Source: Chamaesiphon sp. 341R_metabat_111 (GTDB lineage: Bacteria > Cyanobacteriota > Cyanobacteriia > Cyanobacteriales > Chamaesiphonaceae). From it: 47,222 nucleotides of DNA. The notes beneath the pieces were generated by a model. It was not told the DNA's origin. It saw only the letters and a program-made list of their open reading frames with translations, and searched no databases. Made by a program: the position numbers and the translations under genes. Below are positions 33,988-43,248 of this stretch, piece by piece; position 1 is the first letter of the stretch; every line of letters starts with the position of its first letter. The DNA is taken from contig JANXVE010000074.1 in the NCBI GenBank assembly GCA_025351825.1, positions 1 through 47,222 on the forward strand, given 5' to 3'.

Positions 33988-34788
33988 CTAATCTACTTTA
34001 AACTCGACGATTACGGGTGTATGGTCACTAGGCTGAACTAGCTTGCGGGGTTCGATATCGATCGAGCAGCTAGTAGCTTTGTCGAATAAATCTGGCGTGA
34101 GATAGAGATGATCGATCCGCCAGCCGCGATTGCGTTCAAAGCCCTGTTGACGATAATCCCACCAGCTAAAATGTCCACCCTCAGCCGTGAATTTGCGAAA
34201 AGCATCTTGGAAGCCTAAATCAATTACTGATTTACGCAATATTTCCCGTTCCGCTGCTGTTGCCATCACCCGATCTTTAGTTGTGGTTTTGGTATGAATA
34301 TCAAGATCTTCGAGGGCAATATTAAAGTCACCGCAAACACAAATTGATGGTTGACCAGATTTAATTGTGGTATCTAGATACTGACCCAATAATTCCAACC
34401 AACTGAGCTTGTAAGGATACTTTTCACTAGTTACCATATTCCCATTTGGGACATAAAGATTGACAATTTGGACACCATCGAGATTGCCTGTAATTACTCG
34501 CTTTTGGTCGTCTATATTGCCAACCGCTTCTGGTGTTAGGACACCTGAAAAACCACTACTAACATTAGTTAATGGCTGCTTGCTAAATATCGCTACGCCA
34601 TTATAGGATTTCTGCCCAGAGATATAGACATGATAACCACAGGCGGAGATCGCCTCGATCGGAAACTGTTCGTCAGTAACTTTAGTTTCTTGGACACAGA
34701 GAACATCAATAGAATTTTGTCGCAACCAGTTTGTGACTATTTCTAGTCTTGTCCGAATTGAGTTGACGTTCCAAGTGGCAATTTTCAT
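33988..34788 (-). CDS. xth: Exodeoxyribonuclease III (AP endonuclease)
   Basis: A 266-aa EEP-superfamily nuclease that nicks DNA at abasic sites and trims 3' ends in base-excision repair. MKIATWNVNSIRTRLE (catalytic Asn), VQETKV (metal Glu), CGDFNIAL (Asp/Asn), and the C-terminal WRIDHLYLT and QPSDHTPVIVEF (catalytic Asp-His) are all present. A second repair enzyme, nth, is in the window but not adjacent. Confidence 0.95.
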   Translation of the reverse strand: MKIATWNVNSIRTRLEIVTNWLRQNSIDVLCVQETKVTDEQFPIEAISACGYHVYISGQKSYNGVAIFSKQPLTNVSSGFSGVLTPEAVGNIDDQKRVITGNLDGVQIVNLYVPNGNMVTSEKYPYKLSWLELLGQYLDTTIKSGQPSICVCGDFNIALEDLDIHTKTTTKDRVMATAAEREILRKSVIDLGFQDAFRKFTAEGGHFSWWDYRQQGFERNRGWRIDHLYLTPDLFDKATSCSIDIEPRKLVQPSDHTPVIVEFKVD

Positions 34789-34854
34789 TAGGCTTTGGGC
34801 TTTAGAGTGTAGGCTTTGGTTGTAAGAAATAAAAAATAACTTTAACTGTCAGCC

Positions 34855-35466
34855 TCAGTTACCTAATTCATCTGGAAGCACAAAAGAACCATCGGGATGG
34901 GATTCTAGATCGATCGAGTCGCTCACTGCATCGATATTTAGTTCACCATAGATGTGGGGAAAGAGATTATTGGCATCTATGCCTTCGTAGCGAATTTCTG
35001 GGGTGACTCGATCGACATCAATTTTGAGGATCACCAAATCTGTTTGATTTTTGAAAAAGCGATTTGCCGATCCGAGCAGTTGGATCGGAGTAGAGCAGTG
35101 GATAAATCCTTCTGAATCTAAGGTATTGCTACGGTAAGTGCCGAGATTTTTGGCTTGTTCCCACTCATGCCGTTGGGTAATGTGCAGAATAGTATTCATG
35201 GAATTTATTACCGCTGCGGCAACTTTAGGTACATCATGAGGCTGAACGAGATAATACCATATTCTGGCTGGCAAAATGAAGACCATCGGGCCATTGCCAC
35301 AGTTGCCGAGGCAGCCGCAGCCTTCGTAGATGACGTTGGGGGTTTTCAGTTGACGGAAAGCAGCTAAGACTTTTGCCGCACCTTGTTTGCGGCAGGTGAG
35401 ATGTTGACAAACTAATACCGAACTTTTAGCTGGAGCTGAATAATTGTTATCTGGATTTTGATTCAC
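34855..35466 (-). CDS. Fusion: 2Fe-2S thioredoxin-like ferredoxin + DUF952
   Basis: A 203-aa protein with two unrelated parts. Residues 15-85 form a thioredoxin-like [2Fe-2S] ferredoxin domain: C20-x4-C25, then C50, C52, C56 in EGCGCLGNCGNGP. Residues 90-200 form a DUF952 domain: MNTILHITQRHEW, EGFIHCSTP and NNLFPHIYGEL. M90 (codon at 35199-35197) is a natural start for DUF952, so the join may have arisen by loss of a stop codon between adjacent genes. Neither domain has a known specific role. Confidence 0.8.
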   Translation of the reverse strand: MNQNPDNNYSAPAKSSVLVCQHLTCRKQGAAKVLAAFRQLKTPNVIYEGCGCLGNCGNGPMVFILPARIWYYLVQPHDVPKVAAAVINSMNTILHITQRHEWEQAKNLGTYRSNTLDSEGFIHCSTPIQLLGSANRFFKNQTDLVILKIDVDRVTPEIRYEGIDANNLFPHIYGELNIDAVSDSIDLESHPDGSFVLPDELGN

Positions 35467-35490
35467 AATTTATCTTTTATTCTAAACTTT

Positions 35491-37010
35491 CTAGCTCCAT
35501 AAATCATTGTTAACATCTACATCTGAACTATCAATTTTTGGGACTAAAAGCTGTTGAATTGTTGAGTGTAGTTGTCTGAGTTTAACTGGTTTGGTGAAAT
35601 AATCATTTGCTCCAGCTCTGAGACATTTTTCTCGATCGCCATCCATTGCCAATGCAGTGAGGGCAATAATTGGAATTGCGACTAACTGAGTATTGCGACG
35701 AATTTTAACGATCGCTTCCAATCCATCCATTCCAGGCATTTGGATATCCATCAGAATCAAGTCAGGATGATGTTTTTGGGTGAGTTCGATGGCGGCTTGA
35801 CCATCATTGGCAACGATCGATCGATAGCCTTTGGCAGTAAGATAACTCTCGATCGTATTCACATTCAATACATTATCTTCAACGATTAGAATTAGTGGTG
35901 ATGATACAGGTGTTTCGGAAATTTCTGCGGCGATGAGATCGGGTTTATCCTCAGTGGCATTTGTATAGTAGTTAGTACTATCCATCGTAACGTCAAAATT
36001 ATCTAAGTTGTGTGGTAGACATACCTGAAAACAATTACCTTTACCGATACTTTGACAACTGAGATTACCACCGTGTAATGCGACAATTGGTTGCACGAGC
36101 ATTAAGCCCAAACCGACATGCCGATCTTGACTTGGTGAAAAGTGTGCAGCACAGTTACTGGCATCGATTGCTGGCGCGGACGGCAAGCCGTTCGAGGAAA
36201 CTTCTTTGCTAGTATCGATAATCGCAAACTGAATTGAAGCGATCTCGCTAGCGATCGAATTAGCGATTGTCAAATCTTCAACTTGTGTCACTACCAGCTC
36301 AACTTTACCGCCGACGGGAGTAGAATCGATCGCGTGACTGAGGAGATCGATCAATACCTGCCGCATCCGCTGGAAATCGATGTAAATACTAGACAGATCG
36401 ATCGGGATACTTAGATCTAGTTGAATTTGTTTTTGCGTTGCATTGTATTCGACAAAACTAATGCTAGATTGACAGAGTTCGATAACGGTAACATTAGTCA
36501 AATCTAGCTCTAGCTTCCCTGCTTGAATTTGGGAAAGATCGGCCATATTGTCAATCAATGCCAGTAGATATTCACCACTGCGATCGATCGTCTGAACTGC
36601 ATTTAACTGAAGTTCATTTAGGGTGCCAAAGACTCCTTCGAGCAATGCCTCAGACATGCCCAAAATGCCATTCAGCGGATTCCGAAACTCATGGCTGACT
36701 GTTGGACGAATTCATCGGTAAAGTAGTTTGTACCGCCAAATTGCTGTGAGGACGGCAGGATTGATGAGCGTAACTGAGGATAGCTGTGTTCGAGATGGGC
36801 GATTTCTGCTTGGGCACCAGCTTTGACATAGCAATCATAAGCATCCTGGCGATAGACTGCGGCGATTTTTTCTTTGTCCCATTCTGCATAAAATTCGGCA
36901 GCACACTCGTGGGCGAGAGCTTCAGCCGTAAGGGATTGACTCGCTTGTGCGGCAATAATCTCACGCTCTAGCCTGTCGATTTCCTTGGCGTATTGTTCTA
37001 AGGTTGCCAC
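35491..37010 (-). pseudogene. Degenerate hybrid histidine kinase-receiver with frameshift
   Basis: Two frames make one protein: 37010-36672 (112 aa, C-terminal part of the helical repeat region, SYPQLRSSILPS) and 36693-35491. The first frame reads DEFVQQSAM, the second T-V-SHEFRNPLNGILGMSEAL; adding one base near 36699-36706 restores DEFVQ-TVSHEF. The phosphoacceptor His is thus only in the frame without a start; the start 36663 lies 10 residues after it. The ATPase part is worn (DLLSHAIDST for NLLNNAVKFT; no DTGIGI) but GLGLMLVQPIVALHGG remains. The receiver (about 245-365, MDIQMPGMDG) looks intact. It resembles the adjacent giant kinase. Confidence 0.8.
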
Positions 37011-37055
37011 TTACTTTTCCCTCACTACCTAATTAGTATACCCAGCTAGTCAGAA

Positions 37056-40000
37056 TTAATTTAGCTGTAGATATTCTCGAATTGGCTGGGGTAAATTGAG
37101 ATGAGTTTGGGGGATAATCGCTGTGAAGCAACTGCCCCGTCCGACTTCGCTGTCGATCGTCACATCGCCGCCATGTAATTCTACAATTTGTTTGACTAAT
37201 ACCAGTCCTAGTCCAGTGCCCTCATATTTGCGGCTGAGGCTGCTATCGATTTGGATGAAGGGTTGAAACAGTTTGGTGAGATCGGCACTAGAGATGCCAA
37301 TTCCGGTGTCACTGACAGCAAAACAGATGGCATAACCTGCGGTTTGGGCAGAGATTTCGATCGGCTCAATTTTTACTGTTAGGGTGACAGTTCCACCCGT
37401 GGGGGTAAATTTAACGGCATTATTGAGCAAATTAATTAATACTTGCCGCATCCGGCGTTCGTCGATCGAGATTGGCTCCAAGTCATCGGGTAAATAAGTA
37501 TCGATCTGGATTTGCTTGTCGAATGCCTGTTGTTTGACTAACATCAGACTCGATTTACACAGTTCGGGCAAGAGCACCTGAGTGATGTTTAATTCCAATT
37601 TTCCGGCGGCAATCTTGGAGACATCGAGAATGTCGTTAATCAGTGATAGTAGATGTTCACCACTTTGCTCGATCGTCAAAATTGCATCGAGTTGACGGGG
37701 ATTAATTGCGCCGAATATTTCTTCTTGTAAGGCTTCAGACATGCCCAGAATGGCATTGAGCGGTGTGCGTAATTCGTGACTCATCGTTGCCAGAAATTCG
37801 TCCTTGAGCCGAGTTGCCTGTTCGAGTTTGGCAACTGTTGATTCCAATCGTTGGTTAGTGAGATTCACTTCACGTTGGGCTTGCTGCCGCTCGCCGATCG
37901 CGATCTGTTGTTCGATTAATAGTGTTTCCAGATCGCGCTGCTTGAGTTTGATATCTTCCGATGCCTGTTGAGATTTTTGATAAAGATTGGCATTTTCTAA
38001 GGCGATCGCCGCTTGAGTACAGAGAAAAGAAATCACCTGTTTGCTATTTTCGGTAAAAATATCTGAAGCGTGACGATGTTCTAGGTAGAGTACGCCCAAA
38101 ACTTTCTTTTTGTTGACGATCGGGAGGCAGAAGACACTCTGGGGCTGATGTTCGCGTAAATACAGATCGGCAACTTCTAGGGGCTGACGAGCATCAAAAA
38201 TAAGCGATTGTTGAGTATTTTCAATCCACGCAATTAAGCTAGCTGGATACTCAACTTTATCAGTGAGATTGGATGGAACCTCAGTCGCGATTAGTTCTTG
38301 TCCAACAATTCGATTCCACCTAATCTGCCAATCGTTTTGAGGCTTTGATAATGCCAAACAGCAGGCTTGGGCACCGGAATTTTGGAGAATAATTTGACTG
38401 AGCTGTTGGATTAATTGTTCGAGATCGATCGTGCTAGATAGAGCTTGAGCGGATTGAATTACTGAAGCCAAGTCAAAAGTTGAATTCTGACGATTTAGCC
38501 AGCTTTTACTGGCAGGATCGGTAACTTTTGCTAAAGTAACTAGAGGATTAAATGCTGCCTGTTGAGCTTGGAGAATCGGAGCTAGCAGTTGTGGATAGCT
38601 GTGTTCTAACTGAGTTGTTTTCGCTGTTGCACCCCAGCGCAGGTAGCAATAGTAAGCCGATCGCATATATGTCGCCGCAAGTTTTTCGTTACCGCTGTGG
38701 AGATAAAATCGCGCTGTACATTCAGAAGCGATCGCTTCTTCTTGGACAAATCCGTGAGTTTTGGCACCCTGAATCGCTCGCTGATAGAGTTCGATCGCGA
38801 CCGGAAATTCCCCCAGCACCCGATACTTTTCCGCTTCGACTAAATCATACTTATGTTGGAAATTAGCTGGCATTAGTCGCGCACATTTTAGCAATTTGCG
38901 CTGAGTTGAGTTGACTCGATCGAGCAGTTTTTTCTGCACTCGTCGTTCGCTCTGAGGATAAACTGCCAATCGAGTCAGCGCGTCAAACATCCATAGTTGG
39001 GTAACTGAATAGCAGTTAGAATCAGCATGTTCATAAGGTAACTGAGCATCTGCGTAGATCAGGGCACCGGAACTATCTGTCAGCAGATAAGCTAGGCAGG
39101 TTTTCAAAGCATAAATTGTTGAAAGAGCGGAAGCTTCGCCACCATTTTTTAATCGATCGATTAAAGCTACTTCTTGGATTCGCTCGCTCGCTAACAGTGT
39201 CGGTTGAGTAGAGACTAAGCGTAAATTTTGAACCGTATAGTTAAACAAAGATGATAGTTCTTGACTATAATCTTGAGACTCTGCAAAAGTACTTCTATTT
39301 CTAGCGATCTCTGCTGCCAATCGATCTAAAGATTCGCCCAAATAAAAGTCGATAATCATCGAAACATAATAGCTCAATCCCAGTGCTGTCAAGTTGCCGC
39401 TTGCCACACATCCGGCGATACATTCTTCAATTAGCGGCTTACTATCCCGCAGATGTTTGCGCCAGGGTTGACAGAACCAGGCAACTGCACCGTTGACTTG
39501 GGCTGTCGTCGATCGATTATCGAATTTGGCATCTAGCTCGATCGCCAGTTCACCCATTTGATAGCTCTGATTGAGATCGTTTAAGCTAGCGAGAATAATT
39601 CCATAAGCAGCATAAAAAACTGCTGCCCAAGGCGTATTTCCATAGCGCAATGTCTGCCTAATTCCCGCCGTAATCATTACCACCATCAGATCTTGTGAAC
39701 ACATAAAAGCTGGGATTAAAAGATGATGTAAAACTCGCACTAGAGCAATTTTTTCTGGCGCAGTGGCTGCTGGTATATTGACTAAATTTGCCGAAGATCT
39801 GCCCCACAAATCAGCTTTAGTATTGAGGATTGCTCTCACCAATGTCAATTTGTTGGGCTGGGGATCTAATTTTAGTCCCAACTGCCGAAGAATGGCTAAT
39901 CCCTGGGAGATTGCCGCTTGATGCTGCTTTTGAATCACATGACATTGAATCATCGTTTCGTAAGCTTTGACTCGATCGAGCGGTGTTTTTGCCCGTTCTA

Positions 40001-42539
40001 GCACTAGGTTTACTAGCTTTGGCACTGCTGCGAAGTCACCCTTGAGCAAGGTATTTTCTGCCAGGATTTCATGTAGTGCGAGACTTAGTTGATACTGCTG
40101 CTGCCAAGCCAATTTTCCGAGTAATTGAATGCCACTCTCTGCGTAGCTAACCGCCGCCGTATAAGCAGTTGCCGTTCTAGCTTTCTCCGCCGCCAAGAGA
40201 TTCAGTGCCGCCACCAGTTCCCGCTCATCGGGCTGCTGAATTAACCCAGCCCCAGTATTAAAATGATTGACGATTTCAAACAGCCGCTCTGACTGCTGTT
40301 CCGGCGGCGTATTGGCAAATAATAATCTCCCAATCTTCAGATGCGTCTGCCGTCTCTCACTCTCTGGAATCAACGTATACGCCGCCTGCTGAACTCGATC
40401 GTGCAAAAAACGATAAGTTGAACTAGCCGCAGGCATCTCAAACACCCGATTCATCCCAGTAACGTAATCCTGTGCATCCCGTAAATCCTCTAAATCCTGA
40501 TAAAGTTTATAGATTTGGCTAGTGGGCAGAACCAGCCCCGCCTGCAATCCATTCCACACTGCCGTCGTCACCAGTTGCGGCTGCTCAGAGACGATCGATA
40601 GCACCTCCAGATCGAATCTATCGCCAATACAGGCAGCTAATTTGAGCACATCCTGAGTCGCCAGCGGCAATTTCTGGATCTGGATGGCGATGAATTCCAC
40701 TACATCATCAGTAATTGCCAAAGATTGGATCTTCACAATGTCACATTCCCAGTAGCCATCAGGATTGAACCTAATCTCGCCATCTGCGTGTAACGCCTTG
40801 AGAAACTGCATGATAAATAGCGGATTACCATGAGTTTTGAGATCGATCGAGGCTGTCAGCGGCTGGGCACGATCGATCGCACAGTGCAAAGTATCCGCCA
40901 CTAGTCGATTTGTATCGGCAAAAGTCAGCGGTGCTAGGGTAATTTTACTGACAACCGATCTCGTTGGCGGAGCCTCTCTGGAAGAGAATCGACACAATTT
41001 CTCCAGCATCAACATCAGCGGGTGAGTTGGGGACACCTCATTATCGCGATATGCCCCCAATAGCAGCAGATAGCCCTTGCTCTCCATCAACAGTTCGATC
41101 GATTGGAGCGAAGCCGAATCAGCCCACTGCAAATCATCCAGAAACAACACCAGCGGATGCGCGGCGGTGGTAAATACCCCAATCAACCGTTGAAACAACA
41201 GGTTGAATCGATTTTGAGCGGCTGTACCTGAGAGTTCGGCAACAGGTGGTTGGGAGCCAATAATTTTTGCAAGTTCCGGAATTGTCTCAATTAAAACCCG
41301 ACCATTTTCCCCCACGGCTGCCAAAATCTGTTGCTGCCAGCTAGCTAACTGGGCACTATCTTCGCTTAATAATTGACCGATTAAATCTCGAAAAGCTTGA
41401 ATGAAAGCACTAAACGGAATGTTGCGATTAAACTGGTCGAATTTACCCTTAATAAAGTAGCCACGTTGTCTAACGATCGGCTGATGAATTTCGTTAATCA
41501 CTGCCGTTTTGCCAATGCCCGAATCGCCAGCTACTAGCAGCAATTCACTACTGCCAGCACTCACTCGATCGAAGGCATCGAGCAAAGTTTGCACCTCTTG
41601 TTCCCGTCCATACAGCCGTTCGGGGATCAGAAATCTACTGCTAATATCTCGTCCAGCTAATTCAAATTCAGCATCTGGATCTGCGTCTTGAAATTGGCGC
41701 AAGCACTTCTCTAAGTCATACTTAATACCCACAGCAGTCTGATAGCGATCCTCAACATTTTTAGCCATTAATTTGGTGACTATTTGGGATAAAACTACCG
41801 GAATACCTGAATTAACTAGATGGATTGGCGTTGCGACTTGAGCCAGATGGCAGTGAATTAAAGCGATCGGATCTTCAGTTATAAACGGCAACTCACCAGT
41901 TAGCAATTCATACAAAGTAACTCCCAATGCATAAAAATCAGTCCGATAATCAATGCCCCGATTCATTCGCCCTGTCTGCTCTGGCGATAGATAAGCAAGA
42001 GTTCCTTCGATGCAATGGGGACTGACAATTTCCTGAGTTTCGCGCGGCAGTAGAGCCGCGATCCTCAGATCGATTAGCTTCACCTGCTTGGTGACAGGAT
42101 GAATCAAAATATTCGCAGGTTTAAGATCCTTATGGATGATTCTGTGCTGTCCTAAACTATGTAAAGTAGCCGCAAGCTGAATGCCAATCTCCAATACATC
42201 CACCACCGACCAGCTAATCCGCTCAGTGAGCGGAGCCGAACTGACCGCTAACGAAATCCCCCCAAAATCTTCCAGTACCAGTGCATAGCCCCGCTCATGC
42301 TCCTCTAAGCTATAGTGACGAACGACTCCAGGTAGATCCAAATTCTTGGCGATCGCATACTGATGCCGAAATTCGAGCAAGTCTCGATCGCTCGGATACG
42401 GAGATGACAGCACTCTGAGCGTAACAATTAATCGATCGGCTGTACGTTCGGCACGATATGCGATCGTTTTGGTATCACGGTAGAGTTCCTCAATAATTCG
42501 GTAGCCAGGAATCTGAAAGTTGAAGCTGCTCATTGTCAT
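37056..42539 (-). CDS. Giant Ser/Thr-kinase-like / AAA ATPase / GAF / histidine kinase
   Basis: 1827 aa, complete. Residues 1-285 form a Ser/Thr kinase-like domain: HKDLKPAN (136-143) is kept, but the VAIK Lys position reads LRVL (R42) and DFG reads DLR (157-159). Residues 300-560 form an AAA+ ATPase with Walker A GDSGIGKT (338-345) and Walker B LFLDDLQWAD (465-474). Residues 600-1340 are a helical TPR-like region. A GAF lies at about 1370-1530, then a coiled coil, HisKA (SHELRTPLN, His1588) and HATPase with NLLNNAVKFT, DTGIGI and GTGLGLV all intact. No receiver. Typical of cyanobacterial multi-sensor kinases. Autophosphorylation on His is plausible; Ser/Thr activity is doubtful. Confidence 0.88.
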   Translation of the reverse strand: MTMSSFNFQIPGYRIIEELYRDTKTIAYRAERTADRLIVTLRVLSSPYPSDRDLLEFRHQYAIAKNLDLPGVVRHYSLEEHERGYALVLEDFGGISLAVSSAPLTERISWSVVDVLEIGIQLAATLHSLGQHRIIHKDLKPANILIHPVTKQVKLIDLRIAALLPRETQEIVSPHCIEGTLAYLSPEQTGRMNRGIDYRTDFYALGVTLYELLTGELPFITEDPIALIHCHLAQVATPIHLVNSGIPVVLSQIVTKLMAKNVEDRYQTAVGIKYDLEKCLRQFQDADPDAEFELAGRDISSRFLIPERLYGREQEVQTLLDAFDRVSAGSSELLLVAGDSGIGKTAVINEIHQPIVRQRGYFIKGKFDQFNRNIPFSAFIQAFRDLIGQLLSEDSAQLASWQQQILAAVGENGRVLIETIPELAKIIGSQPPVAELSGTAAQNRFNLLFQRLIGVFTTAAHPLVLFLDDLQWADSASLQSIELLMESKGYLLLLGAYRDNEVSPTHPLMLMLEKLCRFSSREAPPTRSVVSKITLAPLTFADTNRLVADTLHCAIDRAQPLTASIDLKTHGNPLFIMQFLKALHADGEIRFNPDGYWECDIVKIQSLAITDDVVEFIAIQIQKLPLATQDVLKLAACIGDRFDLEVLSIVSEQPQLVTTAVWNGLQAGLVLPTSQIYKLYQDLEDLRDAQDYVTGMNRVFEMPAASSTYRFLHDRVQQAAYTLIPESERRQTHLKIGRLLFANTPPEQQSERLFEIVNHFNTGAGLIQQPDERELVAALNLLAAEKARTATAYTAAVSYAESGIQLLGKLAWQQQYQLSLALHEILAENTLLKGDFAAVPKLVNLVLERAKTPLDRVKAYETMIQCHVIQKQHQAAISQGLAILRQLGLKLDPQPNKLTLVRAILNTKADLWGRSSANLVNIPAATAPEKIALVRVLHHLLIPAFMCSQDLMVVMITAGIRQTLRYGNTPWAAVFYAAYGIILASLNDLNQSYQMGELAIELDAKFDNRSTTAQVNGAVAWFCQPWRKHLRDSKPLIEECIAGCVASGNLTALGLSYYVSMIIDFYLGESLDRLAAEIARNRSTFAESQDYSQELSSLFNYTVQNLRLVSTQPTLLASERIQEVALIDRLKNGGEASALSTIYALKTCLAYLLTDSSGALIYADAQLPYEHADSNCYSVTQLWMFDALTRLAVYPQSERRVQKKLLDRVNSTQRKLLKCARLMPANFQHKYDLVEAEKYRVLGEFPVAIELYQRAIQGAKTHGFVQEEAIASECTARFYLHSGNEKLAATYMRSAYYCYLRWGATAKTTQLEHSYPQLLAPILQAQQAAFNPLVTLAKVTDPASKSWLNRQNSTFDLASVIQSAQALSSTIDLEQLIQQLSQIILQNSGAQACCLALSKPQNDWQIRWNRIVGQELIATEVPSNLTDKVEYPASLIAWIENTQQSLIFDARQPLEVADLYLREHQPQSVFCLPIVNKKKVLGVLYLEHRHASDIFTENSKQVISFLCTQAAIALENANLYQKSQQASEDIKLKQRDLETLLIEQQIAIGERQQAQREVNLTNQRLESTVAKLEQATRLKDEFLATMSHELRTPLNAILGMSEALQEEIFGAINPRQLDAILTIEQSGEHLLSLINDILDVSKIAAGKLELNITQVLLPELCKSSLMLVKQQAFDKQIQIDTYLPDDLEPISIDERRMRQVLINLLNNAVKFTPTGGTVTLTVKIEPIEISAQTAGYAICFAVSDTGIGISSADLTKLFQPFIQIDSSLSRKYEGTGLGLVLVKQIVELHGGDVTIDSEVGRGSCFTAIIPQTHLNLPQPIREYLQLN
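40961..40990. repeat. Dispersed repeat inside the giant kinase ORF
   Basis: TCGTTGGCGGAGCCTCTCTG then GAAGAGAATC matches the intergenic repeat copies at 6420-6452 and 44809-44825. Read on the minus strand in frame it encodes RFSSREAPPTRS (about residues 517-528) in a loop between ATPase strands. It keeps the reading frame. Confidence 0.7.
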
Positions 42540-42658
42540 ATATCTGCGATCTTCCCTAGTCCATGAGATCGTACCTACATCAGTACAATCCTAGAATTGG
42601 TTCTTCACTTAATATGCCCGACTGGCTAGCTGTTATTGCTTCTGCTGCCTAGATTGAA

Positions 42659-43216
42659 TTACGATCGTCCAGTCAAGAATGCCAATGTATAAAATGAATT
42701 ACCATTAAATTCAAATTCATCGATGATGTCTAGCTTCAGTTTGCGCGTGTGCGCTGCAAACGATCGCTCGTTAATCTTATTAATAAAAGTCACTCCGATG
42801 GGAAACTTCGGTGCAAAAGACACTCGCATTAGATCGAATAATTCTGGAAAAACTTGGCTACCGCGACTGGATCGATCGATACAAATTGGCCCATACTGAA
42901 AGCTATTATCGACAGTTATTTGCTGACCCCGATAGCTCAATTGTGGCAACTTGTCGATCATCACTTTAAATATTGCCCACTGCGAAAAAAACTCCCAATC
43001 ACCTGCCAGTAAGTAGCCAATGACTTGCTGCTCATTTACAGCGACAAATACACCATCCTGAATCATCAACAGCCGTAACAATTCACTCGAAAAAGGAGTA
43101 GTCACAAAGCCACCAGGTAATTCGGTGGCGGCTAAATTTGCATAGAGATTGCGCGCCTGAAGATCGAGGATCCCAGTAAAATCTAACTCAGTAGCAGTTC
43201 TAATTATTGGAGACAT
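42659..43216 (-). CDS. GNAT-family N-acetyltransferase
   Basis: A 185-aa protein with the GNAT layout: IIRTATELDFTGILDLQARN at the N-terminus, the central strand VFVAVNEQQVIGYLLAG, and QYGPICIDRSSRGSQVFPEL in place of the acetyl-CoA loop. The motif-A sequence is weak (SSRGSQV for RGxGIG), so cofactor binding is less certain. Substrate unknown. It follows the serine hydrolase gene by 26 bp on the same strand. Confidence 0.72.
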   Translation of the reverse strand: MSPIIRTATELDFTGILDLQARNLYANLAATELPGGFVTTPFSSELLRLLMIQDGVFVAVNEQQVIGYLLAGDWEFFSQWAIFKVMIDKLPQLSYRGQQITVDNSFQYGPICIDRSSRGSQVFPELFDLMRVSFAPKFPIGVTFINKINERSFAAHTRKLKLDIIDEFEFNGNSFYTLAFLTGRS

Positions 43217-43224
43217 TTACTATT

Positions 43225-43248
43225 CACTAAACCACTAAACCACTAATT
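43225..43248. repeat. Octamer repeat CACTAAAC
   Basis: Exact CACTAAAC at 43225-43232 and 43233-43240, then CACTAATT. It spans the spacer and overlaps the stop codon of the serine hydrolase gene. Confidence 0.7.

Noticed and set aside
36672-37010. 112-aa ORF as a separate gene
   Set aside because: Its sequence continues, after one frameshift, into the histidine kinase frame; it is part of one broken gene.
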